Shown: piece by piece, positions 25,595 through 33,964 of the stretch
How the letters are laid out: the number at the start of each line of letters is the position of its first letter
How positions within the stretch are numbered: the stretch's first letter is position 1
Source: Nonomuraea coxensis DSM 45129
GTDB taxonomy: Bacteria > Actinomycetota > Actinomycetes > Streptosporangiales > Streptosporangiaceae
Direction of reading: 5' to 3'
DNA length: 64,000 bases
Assembly: GCF_019397265.1 (NCBI RefSeq)
Contig: NZ_CP068985.1
Coordinates: forward strand, 7,475,001 to 7,539,000
Translations under genes and position numbers: made by a program
The notes under the pieces: generated by a model
Database searches by the model: none
The model's input: only the letters and a program-made list of their open reading frames with translations
What the model was told of the DNA's origin: nothing

Positions 25595-25624
25595 AGAATA
25601 GCCCAGCTCCGGGGGTAAGACCAA
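25595..25624 (-). promoter_or_regulatory. Putative promoter of tRNA-Gln
   Basis: On the minus strand TTGGTC (25624-25619), an 18-base spacer, then TATTCT (25600-25595). The predicted start is about 37 bases before the mature tRNA. Spacing and -35 sequence match the tRNA-Glu promoter in this window. Confidence 0.55.
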
Positions 25625-25718
25625 AACGATTGCCGGACGGGGTTTCCGCCGGGCGCGGCGAGGGCGTGGCCGTGCCAAGCTGTTGGGGACAAAACACCAC
25701 GTGAAGGAGCCCCGAGCT

Positions 25719-27689
25719 TTGGCAGAGAACCCCTTCTTCGCCCCCAGCGCCCTGCCGTACGAGCTGCCGCCCTTCGCCGAGATCCGCGAGGAGCACTACC
25801 TGCCCGCCTTCCGGCGCGGCATGGCGGAGCACCTGGCGGAGGTCGAGGCGATCGCCGGCAGCGCCGAGCCGCCGACGTTCGACAACACGATCGCCGCGCT
25901 CGAACGGTCGGGACGCGTCCTCGACCGCACGGCCACGGCCTTCTTCACGATCGCCTCCTCCAACTCCGGCGACGGCATCATGGAGATCGAGAAGGAGATC
26001 TCCCCCGAGCTGACCCGGCACAGCGACAGCATCCGGCTCGACCGGAAGCTGTGGGCGCGCATCAAGCAGGTCACCACCTCCGACCCGGAGGAGGCGTGGC
26101 TGCTGCAGAAGTACCGCGAGGACTTCATCAGGGCCGGCGCCGACCTGTCGGAGACCGAGCAGGCCCGGCTGCGCGAGCTCAACGAGGAGCTGTCGCGGCT
26201 GTCCACCGAGTTCGCGCAGGCGCTGCTCAAGGCGGCCACCGAGGCCGCGCTGGTGGTCGAGGACCCGGCCGACCTGGACGGCTTCGACCAGGCCAGGATC
26301 GACTCGCTGCGCCAGGACGACGGCACGTACGCGCTGCCGCTGCTCAACTTCACCGCCCAGCCCGCGCTCTCCCAGCTCACGAACCGCGACGTGCGCCGCC
26401 GCCTGTTCGAGCTGAGCGTCGGCCGCGCGCCGGGCAACTTCGCGATCGCGGCCAGGATGGCGGCGCTGCGCGCCGAGCGGGCGGCGCTGCTGGGCTTCGC
26501 CGACCACGCCTCCTACGTGGTGGCCGACCAGACGGCCAAGACCGTCGAGGCGGTCGAGGAGATGCTCGGCCAGCTCGTCGGCCCGGCCGTGCGCAATGCC
26601 GGGCGGGAGGCCGCCGAGCTGGCCGGGCAGGCCGGGTTCCCGATCGAGCCGTGGGACTGGCCCTACTACTCCGAGCAGGTGCGCAAGGCCCGCTACGACT
26701 TCGACGACAGCGCGATGCGGCCGTACTTCGAGCTGGAGCGGGTCTACCGCGACGGCGTCTTCTTCGCGGCCGGCAAGCTGTACGGCGTCACCTTCGCGGA
26801 ACGGTCCGACCTGTCCGGCTACCACCCGGACGTGAAGGTGTTCGAGGTGTTCGAGGAGGACGGCTCGGCGCTCGGGCTGTTCCTGCTGGACCCGTACGCG
26901 CGGGCGAACAAGCGCGGCGGGGCGTGGATGAACAACCTGGTGGACCAGTCGCTGCTGTTCGGGCTGCGGCCGGTGGTGCTGAACAACCTCAACGTCACCA
27001 AGCCCGCCTCGGGGCCGACGCTGCTCACCTACGACGAGGTCACCACCGCCTTCCACGAGTTCGGGCACGCCCTGCACGGCCTGTTCTCGCAGGTGCGCTT
27101 CCCGCGCGTGTCCGGCACCTCCGTGCCGCGCGACTTCGTCGAGTACCCCTCGCAGGTCAACGAGATGTGGGTGACCTGGCCCGAGGTGCTGGCCAACTAC
27201 GCCAGGCACCACGAGACGGGCGAGCCGATGCCGGCCGAGCTGGTGGACAAGCTGACCGCGGCCGAGACGTTCAACCAGGGCTTCAAGACCGTCGAGTATC
27301 TCGGCGCCACGCTGCTCGACTGGGCCTGGCACCGGCTCGCGCCCGGCCAGGAGGTGGCGGACGCCGAGGCGTTCGAGGCGGCGGCGCTGGAGCGGGCCGG
27401 GATCGCCGTGCCGCAGGTCCGGCCGCGCTACCGGACCAACTACTTCGCGCACATCTTCGCCAGCGGCTACAGCGCCGGCTACTACTCCTACATCTGGAGC
27501 GAGGTGCTGGACGCCGAGAGCGTCGAATGGTTCAAGGAGAAGGGCGGGCTGCGCAGGGAGAACGGCGAGCACTTCCGCCGCGAGCTGCTGTCGCGGGGCG
27601 GCAGCCTCGATCCGCTGACCGCCTTCCGCAACTTCCGCGGGCGCGAGCCGAGCATCGAGCCGCTGCTGAAGCGGCGCGGCCTGGACTGA
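25719..27689 (+). CDS. dcp: M3-family metallopeptidase (peptidyl-dipeptidase Dcp type)
   Basis: Cytosolic zinc oligopeptidase of about 656 residues that trims short peptides. The zinc motif is FHEFGHALHG (HExxH), with the third ligand in the downstream glutamate region around VNEMWVTWPEVLANYA. The length fits the Dcp/oligopeptidase A branch. The start is TTG 25719 (M-AENPFFAPSALPYELPPF), with GAAGGAG 9 bases upstream; the longer frame to 25683 has no support. It is convergent with gltX. Confidence 0.92.
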   Translation: MAENPFFAPSALPYELPPFAEIREEHYLPAFRRGMAEHLAEVEAIAGSAEPPTFDNTIAALERSGRVLDRTATAFFTIASSNSGDGIMEIEKEISPELTRHSDSIRLDRKLWARIKQVTTSDPEEAWLLQKYREDFIRAGADLSETEQARLRELNEELSRLSTEFAQALLKAATEAALVVEDPADLDGFDQARIDSLRQDDGTYALPLLNFTAQPALSQLTNRDVRRRLFELSVGRAPGNFAIAARMAALRAERAALLGFADHASYVVADQTAKTVEAVEEMLGQLVGPAVRNAGREAAELAGQAGFPIEPWDWPYYSEQVRKARYDFDDSAMRPYFELERVYRDGVFFAAGKLYGVTFAERSDLSGYHPDVKVFEVFEEDGSALGLFLLDPYARANKRGGAWMNNLVDQSLLFGLRPVVLNNLNVTKPASGPTLLTYDEVTTAFHEFGHALHGLFSQVRFPRVSGTSVPRDFVEYPSQVNEMWVTWPEVLANYARHHETGEPMPAELVDKLTAAETFNQGFKTVEYLGATLLDWAWHRLAPGQEVADAEAFEAAALERAGIAVPQVRPRYRTNYFAHIFASGYSAGYYSYIWSEVLDAESVEWFKEKGGLRRENGEHFRRELLSRGGSLDPLTAFRNFRGREPSIEPLLKRRGLD

Positions 27690-27703
27690 CGCCGGCCCGG
27701 CAC

Positions 27704-27732
27704 GGGCGGCCCGCCACGCGAGCGGGCCGCCC
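27704..27732. terminator. Bidirectional terminator between dcp and gltX
   Basis: A perfect 11-bp stem, GGGCGGCCCGC (27704-27714) with GCGGGCCGCCC (27722-27732), loop CACGCGA, in the 54-bp gap between convergent genes. Confidence 0.8.
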
Positions 27733-27743
27733 GGCGGAGTCCG

Positions 27744-29126
27744 TCAGACGCCGACGGCGCCGAGGCGGGCGAGGGCGGCGCGCAGCCGGTCCTGGGTGCG
27801 CTCGCGGCCCAGCACCTCGATCGACTCGAACAGCGGCAGGCCCACCGTGCGGCCGGTGACGGCCACCCGCACCGGCGCCTGGGCCTTGCCGAGCTTGAGC
27901 CCGTGGGCCGCGCCGACGTCCTCCAGAGCCTCCTTCAGCGACTCGGGGTCCCAGCTGATCTGCTCCAGCCGCGCCAGGTAGCCGGAGATGATCTCCACCG
28001 GGGAGTTCTTCATCGCCTTGTCCCAGGACGCCTGGTCGAACACCGGCTCGTCGAGGAAGAGGAAGTCGACGTTCTGCCGGATCTCCGACAGCACCCCGAT
28101 GCGGGTCTGGGCGAGCGGCGCGACCTTGCTGAACAGCTCGCGGTCCCAGCCGTCCTCCAGGTAGGGGGCGCAGCGCTCCTCGAACGTCTCCAGCGGCAGC
28201 GCCCGGATGTACTCGCCGTTGAAGGCCCGCAGCTTCTTCTCGTCGAAGAAGGCGCTGGAGGAGTTGACGTCCTCCAGCCGGAACAGCGGCACCATCTCCG
28301 ACCACGGCATGATCTCGCGGTCCTCGCCGGGGCCCCAGCCGAGCAGCATGAGGTAGTTGACCATGGCCTCGGCGAGGTAGCCTTCGGCCCGGTAGTCCTC
28401 CAGCGCCACCTTGTCGCGGCGCTTGGACAGTTTCTTGCGCTGCTCGTTGACGATCACCGGCAGGTGCGCCCAGATCGGCGGGTTGGCGCCCAGGGCGGGC
28501 CAGAGCAGCATCTGCTTGGCGGCGTTGCCCAGGTGCTCCTCGCCGCGTACGACGTGGGTGATGTTCTGGGTGATGTCGTCGACCGCGTTGGCCAGCACGT
28601 AGAGCGGCGAGCCGTCGGTGCGGGCGATGACGAAGTCCTCCTGGGCCTCGTTGGGGAACTCGACCTCGCCGCGGATGAGGTCGGACACGATCGTCACGCC
28701 CTCGTCGGGCGTGCGGAAGCGGACCGCGCCCTCGGTCAGGCCGCGCTCGCGGCAGTGGCCGTCGTAGCCGCGGTGCTCGGAGCCGGTGCGGGCGACCAGC
28801 GCCTCGCGGGTGCAGTCGCAGTAGTAGGCGCGGCCGTCGGCCAGCAGCTTGGCCACGGCCTCGCGATGCTGCGGCTCGTACGCCGACTGGAAGTAGGGGC
28901 CCTCGAAGGCCGGGTTGGTGCCGTTGACGCCGATCCAGTCGAGCGCGGAGATGATGCCCTCGGTCCATTCCGGGCGGTTGCGCGAGGCGTCGGTGTCCTC
29001 GACGCGCAGCACGAAGCGGCCGCCGGACTGCTCGGCCAGCGCCCAGTTGAACAGCGCCGTGCGGGCGCCGCCGACGTGGAACATGCCGGTGGGGGACGGG
29101 GCGAACCTGACCCGTACGTCAGTCAC
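27744..29126 (-). CDS. gltX: Glutamyl-tRNA synthetase
   Basis: Class I aminoacyl-tRNA synthetase of 460 residues. The HIGH-type motif appears as FAPSPTGMFHVGGARTALFN and the KMSKS-type motif as KKLSKRRDKVAL. The zinc-site region (YYCDCTREAL) resembles the discriminating enzyme; actinobacteria usually need GatCAB for Gln-tRNA, which is not in this window. The GTG start overlaps the end of the upstream FAA-hydrolase gene by 8 bases, so the two are cotranscribed. The nearby tRNA-Glu and tRNA-Gln genes are separate transcripts. Confidence 0.96.
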   Translation of the reverse strand: MTDVRVRFAPSPTGMFHVGGARTALFNWALAEQSGGRFVLRVEDTDASRNRPEWTEGIISALDWIGVNGTNPAFEGPYFQSAYEPQHREAVAKLLADGRAYYCDCTREALVARTGSEHRGYDGHCRERGLTEGAVRFRTPDEGVTIVSDLIRGEVEFPNEAQEDFVIARTDGSPLYVLANAVDDITQNITHVVRGEEHLGNAAKQMLLWPALGANPPIWAHLPVIVNEQRKKLSKRRDKVALEDYRAEGYLAEAMVNYLMLLGWGPGEDREIMPWSEMVPLFRLEDVNSSSAFFDEKKLRAFNGEYIRALPLETFEERCAPYLEDGWDRELFSKVAPLAQTRIGVLSEIRQNVDFLFLDEPVFDQASWDKAMKNSPVEIISGYLARLEQISWDPESLKEALEDVGAAHGLKLGKAQAPVRVAVTGRTVGLPLFESIEVLGRERTQDRLRAALARLGAVGV

Positions 29127-29895
29127 GGGAGACCACCTTGTTCGTGAGTGTGCCGATGCCTTCGATGCCGACGCTGACCTCGTCGCCGACCTGGAGCGGG
29201 CCGACGCCGGCCGGCGTGCCGGTCAGGATGACGTCGCCGGGGATGAGCGTCATGACCGCGCTGACGTAGGCCACCAGCGCGGGGATGTCGTGGATGAGCT
29301 GGGTGGTGCGGCCGCTCTGGCGCACCTCGCCGTTGACCGTGGTCGTCAGGGCCAGGTCGCTCGCGTCGAGGTCGGTCTGGATCCACGGCCCGAGCGGGCA
29401 GAAGGTGTCGAAGCTCTTGGCCCGGGTGAACTGCACGTCCTTCTTCTGCAGGTCGCGCGCGGTCACGTCGTTGGCGCAGGTGTAGCCGAAGATGACGTCC
29501 TTGACCCGCTCGACCGGGACCTCGCGGCACAGCCGGCCGATGACCACGGCCAGCTCGCCCTCGTAGTCGACGCGGTCGGACAGGTGGACCGGGTAGGCGA
29601 TCTGCTCGCCGTGGCCGATCACCGAGGTGGAGGGCTTCATGAAGATGAGCGGCTCCTCGGGCACCTCGTTGCCCATCTCCGCGGCGTGCTCGGCGTAGTT
29701 TCTGCCGATGGCGACGACCTTGCTCGGCAGCATCGGCGCCAGCAGCTTGACCTGACTGAGCGGGTGGCGCTCGCCGGTGAACTGCACCTGGTTGAACGGG
29801 TGGCCGGCGACGGTGGAGACGAACTCCTCGCCGGGGCCGCCTTCGACCACGCCGAACGACACGCCATCGCCTGTGGAGAACCTCGCTATACGCAC
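29119..29895 (-). CDS. Fumarylacetoacetate-hydrolase family protein
   Basis: A 258-residue FAH-fold enzyme. The metal-binding acidic residues occur in DYEGELAVVIG and CANDVTARDLQ; TGTPAGVGP closes the active site. KVVAIGRNYAEHAAEMG at the N-terminus is typical of the acylpyruvase/2-hydroxyhepta-2,4-diene-1,7-dioate isomerase or oxaloacetate tautomerase/decarboxylase subgroup. The exact substrate cannot be read from the sequence. The start is GTG 29895. It overlaps gltX by 8 bases, a linkage I recall as common in actinobacteria. Confidence 0.9.
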   Translation of the reverse strand: MRIARFSTGDGVSFGVVEGGPGEEFVSTVAGHPFNQVQFTGERHPLSQVKLLAPMLPSKVVAIGRNYAEHAAEMGNEVPEEPLIFMKPSTSVIGHGEQIAYPVHLSDRVDYEGELAVVIGRLCREVPVERVKDVIFGYTCANDVTARDLQKKDVQFTRAKSFDTFCPLGPWIQTDLDASDLALTTTVNGEVRQSGRTTQLIHDIPALVAYVSAVMTLIPGDVILTGTPAGVGPLQVGDEVSVGIEGIGTLTNKVVSRD

Positions 29896-30012
29896 CCGTC
29901 CAGGCTATCGCCGCCGCCACGGGAGTCCGTTCACCTGCCCCGCGCGGGTCCCGTACGACCGGTTAGCCTGGACCTCTGACCTGCGCCGGTGCGCTGACGA
30001 GAGGGGTTTCCC

Positions 30013-30384
30013 ATGTCCGTCGTGAAGATCAACGTGCTGACCGTGCCCGCCGCGATGCGGGAGGAGCTCGAACGACGTTTCGCCGGCCGGGCCGGGATGG
30101 TGGAGTCCGCGGACGGGTTCGAATGGTTCGAGCTGCTGCGGCCGGTGGACGGGACCGAGCGCTACCTCGTCTACACGCGCTGGCGGAGCGAGGAGGACTT
30201 CCAGGCGTGGCAGCAGAGCCAGGAGTTCGCCCGCGGCCACGCGCGCGCCGCCGGCGAAGGCGCCCAGGGGCACGGTCACGGGCAGGGGCACGGGCAGGGT
30301 CACGGTCACGGGCAGGGGCCCGCCGCCAGCGGCTCCGAGCTGTGGACGTTCGAGGTGGTCGAGAGCGCCCCGCCCAAGGCGTAG
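30013..30384 (+). CDS. Antibiotic-biosynthesis-monooxygenase (ABM) domain protein with His/Gly/Gln tract
   Basis: A 123-residue dimeric alpha/beta-barrel protein of the ABM superfamily, which includes heme-degrading monooxygenases (MhuD/IsdG-like) and cofactor-free oxygenases. The core is residues 1-82 (VVKINVLTVPAAMREELERRFAGRAG through SEEDFQAWQQSQEFARGHARA), and a final strand (SELWTFEVVE) ends the fold. Between them, residues 85-102 are a tract of alternating His-Gly and Gln-Gly, not expected in the family. It could bind metal. It stands alone, divergent from the gltX unit. A heme link is inference from the fold only. Confidence 0.8.
   Translation: MSVVKINVLTVPAAMREELERRFAGRAGMVESADGFEWFELLRPVDGTERYLVYTRWRSEEDFQAWQQSQEFARGHARAAGEGAQGHGHGQGHGQGHGHGQGPAASGSELWTFEVVESAPPKA
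30268..30319 (+). repeat. Tandem repeat encoding the His/Gly/Gln tract
   Basis: CACGGTCACGGGCAGGGG-type units recur as CAC-GGN / CAG-GGN codon pairs across about 52 bases inside the ABM gene, two longer copies separated by a shorter one. Such repeats expand and contract easily, so tract length may vary between strains. Confidence 0.8.
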
Positions 30385-30490
30385 GGGGCGGTTAACGAAT
30401 CGGGCACTCGGCTTGACCGGATGATCGCGCACGCGAAAGCATGTCCCGCCTCCACCTTGTGTGTCCGAGTTCATGCTGAAAGGAACTGGC

Positions 30491-32173
30491 GTGCGCCGCC
30501 TCGCGATCCCTCTTGCCCTCACGCTCGCGCTCGGCGGCCTGGCGGGGACACCCGCGCACGCGGACCGACAGACGGGCGGACAGATGGGCGGGCAGGCGGG
30601 CGGCCAGGCGGACAAGGTGGCGCGGACCGCGGCGTGCCAGGGCGACTGGCTGCCCGGCACGCCGACCGCCGCGGACGTCATGGGCGGCGAGATCTCGCTG
30701 GTGGGGCTGCCGGCGTACAAGCTGGGTGAGAAGGTCGACTGGGGCGCGAGCCCGTACAAGAACCGCTCGTGGGAGTTCGTCTTCCAGTCGCTGCGCTGGC
30801 TGGGCACGCTCGTCGTCGAGTACGAGAACACCGGCGAGCGGCGCTACCTCGACCGCGCCACGGAGCTCGCCAAGGACTGGGTGGCGCACAACAAGTACGG
30901 CGCCCGCGGCACGAAGCCCTACGTCTGGAAGGACCACCCGGTCTCGCTGCGCACCCAGCCGCTGCTGTGCCTGAGCGAGCACGTGAAGGACGCCTGGCTG
31001 AAGGACAGCCTCGCGGTGCACGCCAAGCTCCTCGCGAACCCGGCCCTGTACAAGAAGGGCCACAACCACGGCATCGACCAGGACATCGCGCTCATGGGCA
31101 TCGGCTGCCGCTACGGCCGCAAGGACTGGGCCGACCTGGCCTCCAGGCGCCTGACGGGCACCGTCAAGCTGGACGTGGACTCCCAGGGCGCGCTGATGGA
31201 GCAGGCCCCCCGCTACGCGGTCTACGTCTACGGCCGCCTTCAGGTCGCGATGACGAACATGAAGTCCTGCGGACGCAAGGTCCCCGGCCAAATCTCCTCC
31301 CGCGCCGAGGCGCTGAAGGACTTCATCGCGCACGCCACCATGCCGAACGGCTTCATGGTGCCGCTCGGCGACGGCAGCGCCGAGACCGAGCCGAAGATGG
31401 AGACCGGCACGCCGAAGCAGAAGGTCAAGGTCTACCGGGCGGGCTACGTGTTCGGCAGGACGGCCTTCGACAAGCAGGACTCGGCGTACTACTCGATCAG
31501 GTTCGGCCCGGGGATGAAGTTCCACGGCCATGAGGACCACCTGGGCGTCACCTACTACGCGCAGGGCCGCGACGTGCTCGTGGACGCCGGCTTCCACTCC
31601 TACGAGAAGAGCGCCTACCGCTACTGGACGCTCTCCCCCGAGGCGCACAACGTGCCGACGGTGGCCGGGGCGAAGTTCCGGCCGCGCACCTCCTCGCGGC
31701 TGACGAAGTCCTCGCTCGGCGACGACCGGCAGGCGTTCCGGGTGACGGACGACGCCTACGGCGTGAGCCGTACGCGGTCGGTGCTGGTCAACCACGGCGA
31801 GGACCTGATGGCGGTGCTCGACACCGCCTCGGGCGGCAAGCGGGTGCGCAACCTGTGGCGGTTCGCCCCGTCGCTCAAGGTCGTCTCGAACGGCGGCGGC
31901 AAGGTCGTGCTCGGCGACGGCAAGTTCAAGGTCACGCTGCTGCAGCTCTCGCCGTCGTGCGCGAAGGTGGGCGGGCAGCGGGTGGAGCGCGGCGGCAAGC
32001 TCGGCTGGGTGTCGCCGACGTACCTGTCGAGGCAGGCGGCCACGGTGGTGGTCTCGCCTGCGGCGAAGTCCCTGCTGACGGTGGTCGTGCCGGGGACGGA
32101 CGCGCCGAAGGTGTCGTGCTCCGGCGGCAAGGTGACGGTCGAAGGGGTCTCCTTCTCCGCCCGCCTGCTCTGA
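30491..32173 (+). CDS. Secreted heparinase II/III-like polysaccharide lyase
   Basis: A 560-residue exported protein. The start GTG 30491 (M-RRLAIPLALTLALGGLAGTPAHA) has AAGGA 6 bases upstream and gives a classical Sec signal peptide; two earlier ATGs would bury the signal. A short Gln/Gly spacer follows. The alpha-helical toroid domain (about 60-300) carries GHNHGIDQDIALMGIG, and the beta-sandwich domain has KFHGHEDHLGVTYYAQGRDVLVDAGFHSYE, the Heparinase II/III-like motif with probable catalytic His and Tyr. The substrate could be alginate, heparin-like or another uronate polymer; the sequence does not say. It ends convergent with cimA. Confidence 0.85.
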   Translation: MRRLAIPLALTLALGGLAGTPAHADRQTGGQMGGQAGGQADKVARTAACQGDWLPGTPTAADVMGGEISLVGLPAYKLGEKVDWGASPYKNRSWEFVFQSLRWLGTLVVEYENTGERRYLDRATELAKDWVAHNKYGARGTKPYVWKDHPVSLRTQPLLCLSEHVKDAWLKDSLAVHAKLLANPALYKKGHNHGIDQDIALMGIGCRYGRKDWADLASRRLTGTVKLDVDSQGALMEQAPRYAVYVYGRLQVAMTNMKSCGRKVPGQISSRAEALKDFIAHATMPNGFMVPLGDGSAETEPKMETGTPKQKVKVYRAGYVFGRTAFDKQDSAYYSIRFGPGMKFHGHEDHLGVTYYAQGRDVLVDAGFHSYEKSAYRYWTLSPEAHNVPTVAGAKFRPRTSSRLTKSSLGDDRQAFRVTDDAYGVSRTRSVLVNHGEDLMAVLDTASGGKRVRNLWRFAPSLKVVSNGGGKVVLGDGKFKVTLLQLSPSCAKVGGQRVERGGKLGWVSPTYLSRQAATVVVSPAAKSLLTVVVPGTDAPKVSCSGGKVTVEGVSFSARLL

Positions 32174-32198
32174 CCCTCTGCGGGGCCGCCTCCCTGCC

Positions 32199-33773
32199 TC
32201 AGCAGTCGCGGCCGGCGCGCAGCAGGCCGTAGGTGACCGCCTGCTCCAGGGCCTGCCAGGAGGCGTCGATGATGTTCTCGGCGACGCCGACCGTGGCCCA
32301 CTCGCCCGTGTCGTCGCTCGTGGTGATGAGCACGCGGGTGACCGCGTCGGTGCCGTGGGTGTCCTCCAGGATGCGGACCTTGAAGTCGACCAGCTCGACC
32401 TTGGCCAGCTCGGGGTAGAGCTGCTCCAGGGCCAGCCGGACGGCCCTGTCGAGGGCGTTGACGGGGCCGTTGCCCTCGCCGGTGGCCACGATGCGCTCGC
32501 CCTTGGCGTGCACCTTGACGGTGGCCTCGCTGACCAGCTCGCCGCCCTTGGTGCGCTCGACGATGACCCGCCAGGACTCCACCTCGAAGTGGCGCTTGCG
32601 CTCGCCCTGGACGGTGTCGCGCAGCAGCAGCTCGAAGGAGGCGTCGGCGGCCTCGAAGGTGAAGCCCCGCGACTCCAGCTCCTTCACCCGCTCGACCAGC
32701 GCCTTGGTGTGCTCGCCCGTCAGCTCGTAGCCCAGCTCGCGGCCCTTGAGCTCGACGGAGGCGCGGCCGGCCATGTCGGAGACCAGCATGCGCATGTCGT
32801 TGCCGACGGCGGCCGGGTCGATGTGCTGGTAGAGGTTGGGGTCCACCTTGATGGCGCTGGCGTGCAGCCCGGCCTTGTGCGCGAAGGCGGACATGCCGAC
32901 GTAGGGGGCGTGCGAGTTGGGGGTGACGTTGGTCACCTCGGTGATGGCGTGCGCGATGCGCGTCATGTCGGCGAGCGCGTCCGGCGGCACCAGGTCGAAG
33001 CCGCGCTTGAGCTGCAGGTTGGCGACGACGGTGAAGAGGTTGGCGTTGCCCGAGCGCTCGCCGTAGCCGTTGGCGCAGCCCTGCACGTGGGTGGCGCCGG
33101 CGCGGACCGCGGCGAGGGTGTTGGCGACCGCGCAGCCGGTGTCGTCGTGGCAGTGGATGCCGACCCTGGCCCCGGCCTGGACCGCCTCGTGGACGATATC
33201 GGCCAGCTCGTCGGGGAGCATGCCGCCGTTGGTGTCGCACAGGGCGACGACGTCGGCGCCGGCCTCGGCGGCGGTGCGCAGCACCTCCAGGGCGTACGCC
33301 GGGTTGGACCTGTAGCCGTCGAAGAAGTGCTCGGCGTCGAGGAAGACCCGCTGGCCCTCCGCACGCAGGTGGGAGACCGTGTCGCGGATCATCGCGAGGT
33401 TCTCCTCCAGCGTGGTGCGGAGGGCCAGTTCGACATGCCGGTCGTGGCTCTTGGCGACAAGGGTCACGACGGGCGCGCCGGATTCGCGCAGTGCGGCCAC
33501 CAGTGGGTCGTCGGCGGCCTTCACCCCGGCCCGGCGGGTCGCGCCGAACGCGGTGAGCTGCGCGTGCTTCAGGTCGAGCTCGGTCTGAGCGCGCCTGAAG
33601 AACTCGGTGTCCTTGGGATTGGCTCCGGGCCAGCCGCCCTCGATGAAGCCGACGCCCAGTCCGTCCAGGTGACGCGCGACGGCGAGCTTGTCGGCGACGG
33701 TCAGGTTGAGCCCTTCCTGCTGCGCGCCGTCACGCAGGGTCGTGTCGTATACGTGGAACCGGTCATCGGCCAT
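32199..33773 (-). CDS. cimA: (R)-citramalate synthase
   Basis: Condenses pyruvate and acetyl-CoA to citramalate, the threonine-independent entry to 2-oxobutyrate and isoleucine. The HMGL-like TIM barrel shows DTTLRDGAQQEG at the N-terminus and the metal-binding GIHCHDDTGCAVAN (HxH). A LeuA-type C-terminal regulatory domain (about 400-524) suggests feedback by an amino acid. The ATG at 33773 (MADDRFHVYDTTLRDG) gives 524 residues. leuC/leuD and leuB in this window can complete the pathway. Expression appears controlled by the attenuator upstream (33802-33910). Confidence 0.93.
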   Translation of the reverse strand: MADDRFHVYDTTLRDGAQQEGLNLTVADKLAVARHLDGLGVGFIEGGWPGANPKDTEFFRRAQTELDLKHAQLTAFGATRRAGVKAADDPLVAALRESGAPVVTLVAKSHDRHVELALRTTLEENLAMIRDTVSHLRAEGQRVFLDAEHFFDGYRSNPAYALEVLRTAAEAGADVVALCDTNGGMLPDELADIVHEAVQAGARVGIHCHDDTGCAVANTLAAVRAGATHVQGCANGYGERSGNANLFTVVANLQLKRGFDLVPPDALADMTRIAHAITEVTNVTPNSHAPYVGMSAFAHKAGLHASAIKVDPNLYQHIDPAAVGNDMRMLVSDMAGRASVELKGRELGYELTGEHTKALVERVKELESRGFTFEAADASFELLLRDTVQGERKRHFEVESWRVIVERTKGGELVSEATVKVHAKGERIVATGEGNGPVNALDRAVRLALEQLYPELAKVELVDFKVRILEDTHGTDAVTRVLITTSDDTGEWATVGVAENIIDASWQALEQAVTYGLLRAGRDC

Positions 33774-33801
33774 GAGCCTCTTCCTTCTGGAGATCCCTGG
33801 A

Positions 33802-33837
33802 GAAAACAAAAAGACCCCTCACGGACGTGAGAGGTCT
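33802..33837 (-). terminator. Attenuator terminator upstream of cimA
   Basis: On the minus strand AGACC-CTCAC type arms (33827-33837 and 33812-33822) form an 11-position stem with one mismatch and a 4-base loop. It is followed directly by TTTTTGTTTT. It lies 28 bases before the cimA start codon, after the leader peptide, so it can only act as an attenuator. Confidence 0.85.
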
Positions 33838-33872
33838 GCGCGCTGGCGGTGTCCCTGTGTCAGCCAGCGCGC
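33838..33872 (-). promoter_or_regulatory. Pause/antiterminator hairpin of the cimA leader
   Basis: GCGCGCTGGC (33872-33863 on the minus strand) pairs perfectly with GCCAGCGCGC (33847-33838). Its left arm covers the last codons and stop of the leader peptide, and its right arm directly abuts the terminator stem, as in translation-dependent attenuators. Confidence 0.75.
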
Positions 33873-33910
33873 CTGCCGATAATGAGCAGACCGTAGAACA
33901 TGGTGCTCAT
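33860..33910 (-). CDS. cimA leader peptide (attenuation)
   Basis: A 16-codon reading frame, MSTMFYGLLIIGRRAG, ending in TGA. Codons 8-11 are Leu-Leu-Ile-Ile (CTG CTC ATT ATC), the sensing run. It would stall ribosomes when leucine or isoleucine is scarce and so free the downstream terminator region. Its length equals that of the ilvB leader in this window, and both end near RRAG. No strong ribosome-binding site precedes the ATG, so it may be translated from a leaderless or short-leader transcript. Confidence 0.75.
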   Translation of the reverse strand: MSTMFYGLLIIGRRAG

Positions 33911-33964
33911 CAGTCTGCCATACGTTTCCACCATTCGGCACAAGGATCTCACCGCTCGGGACGC

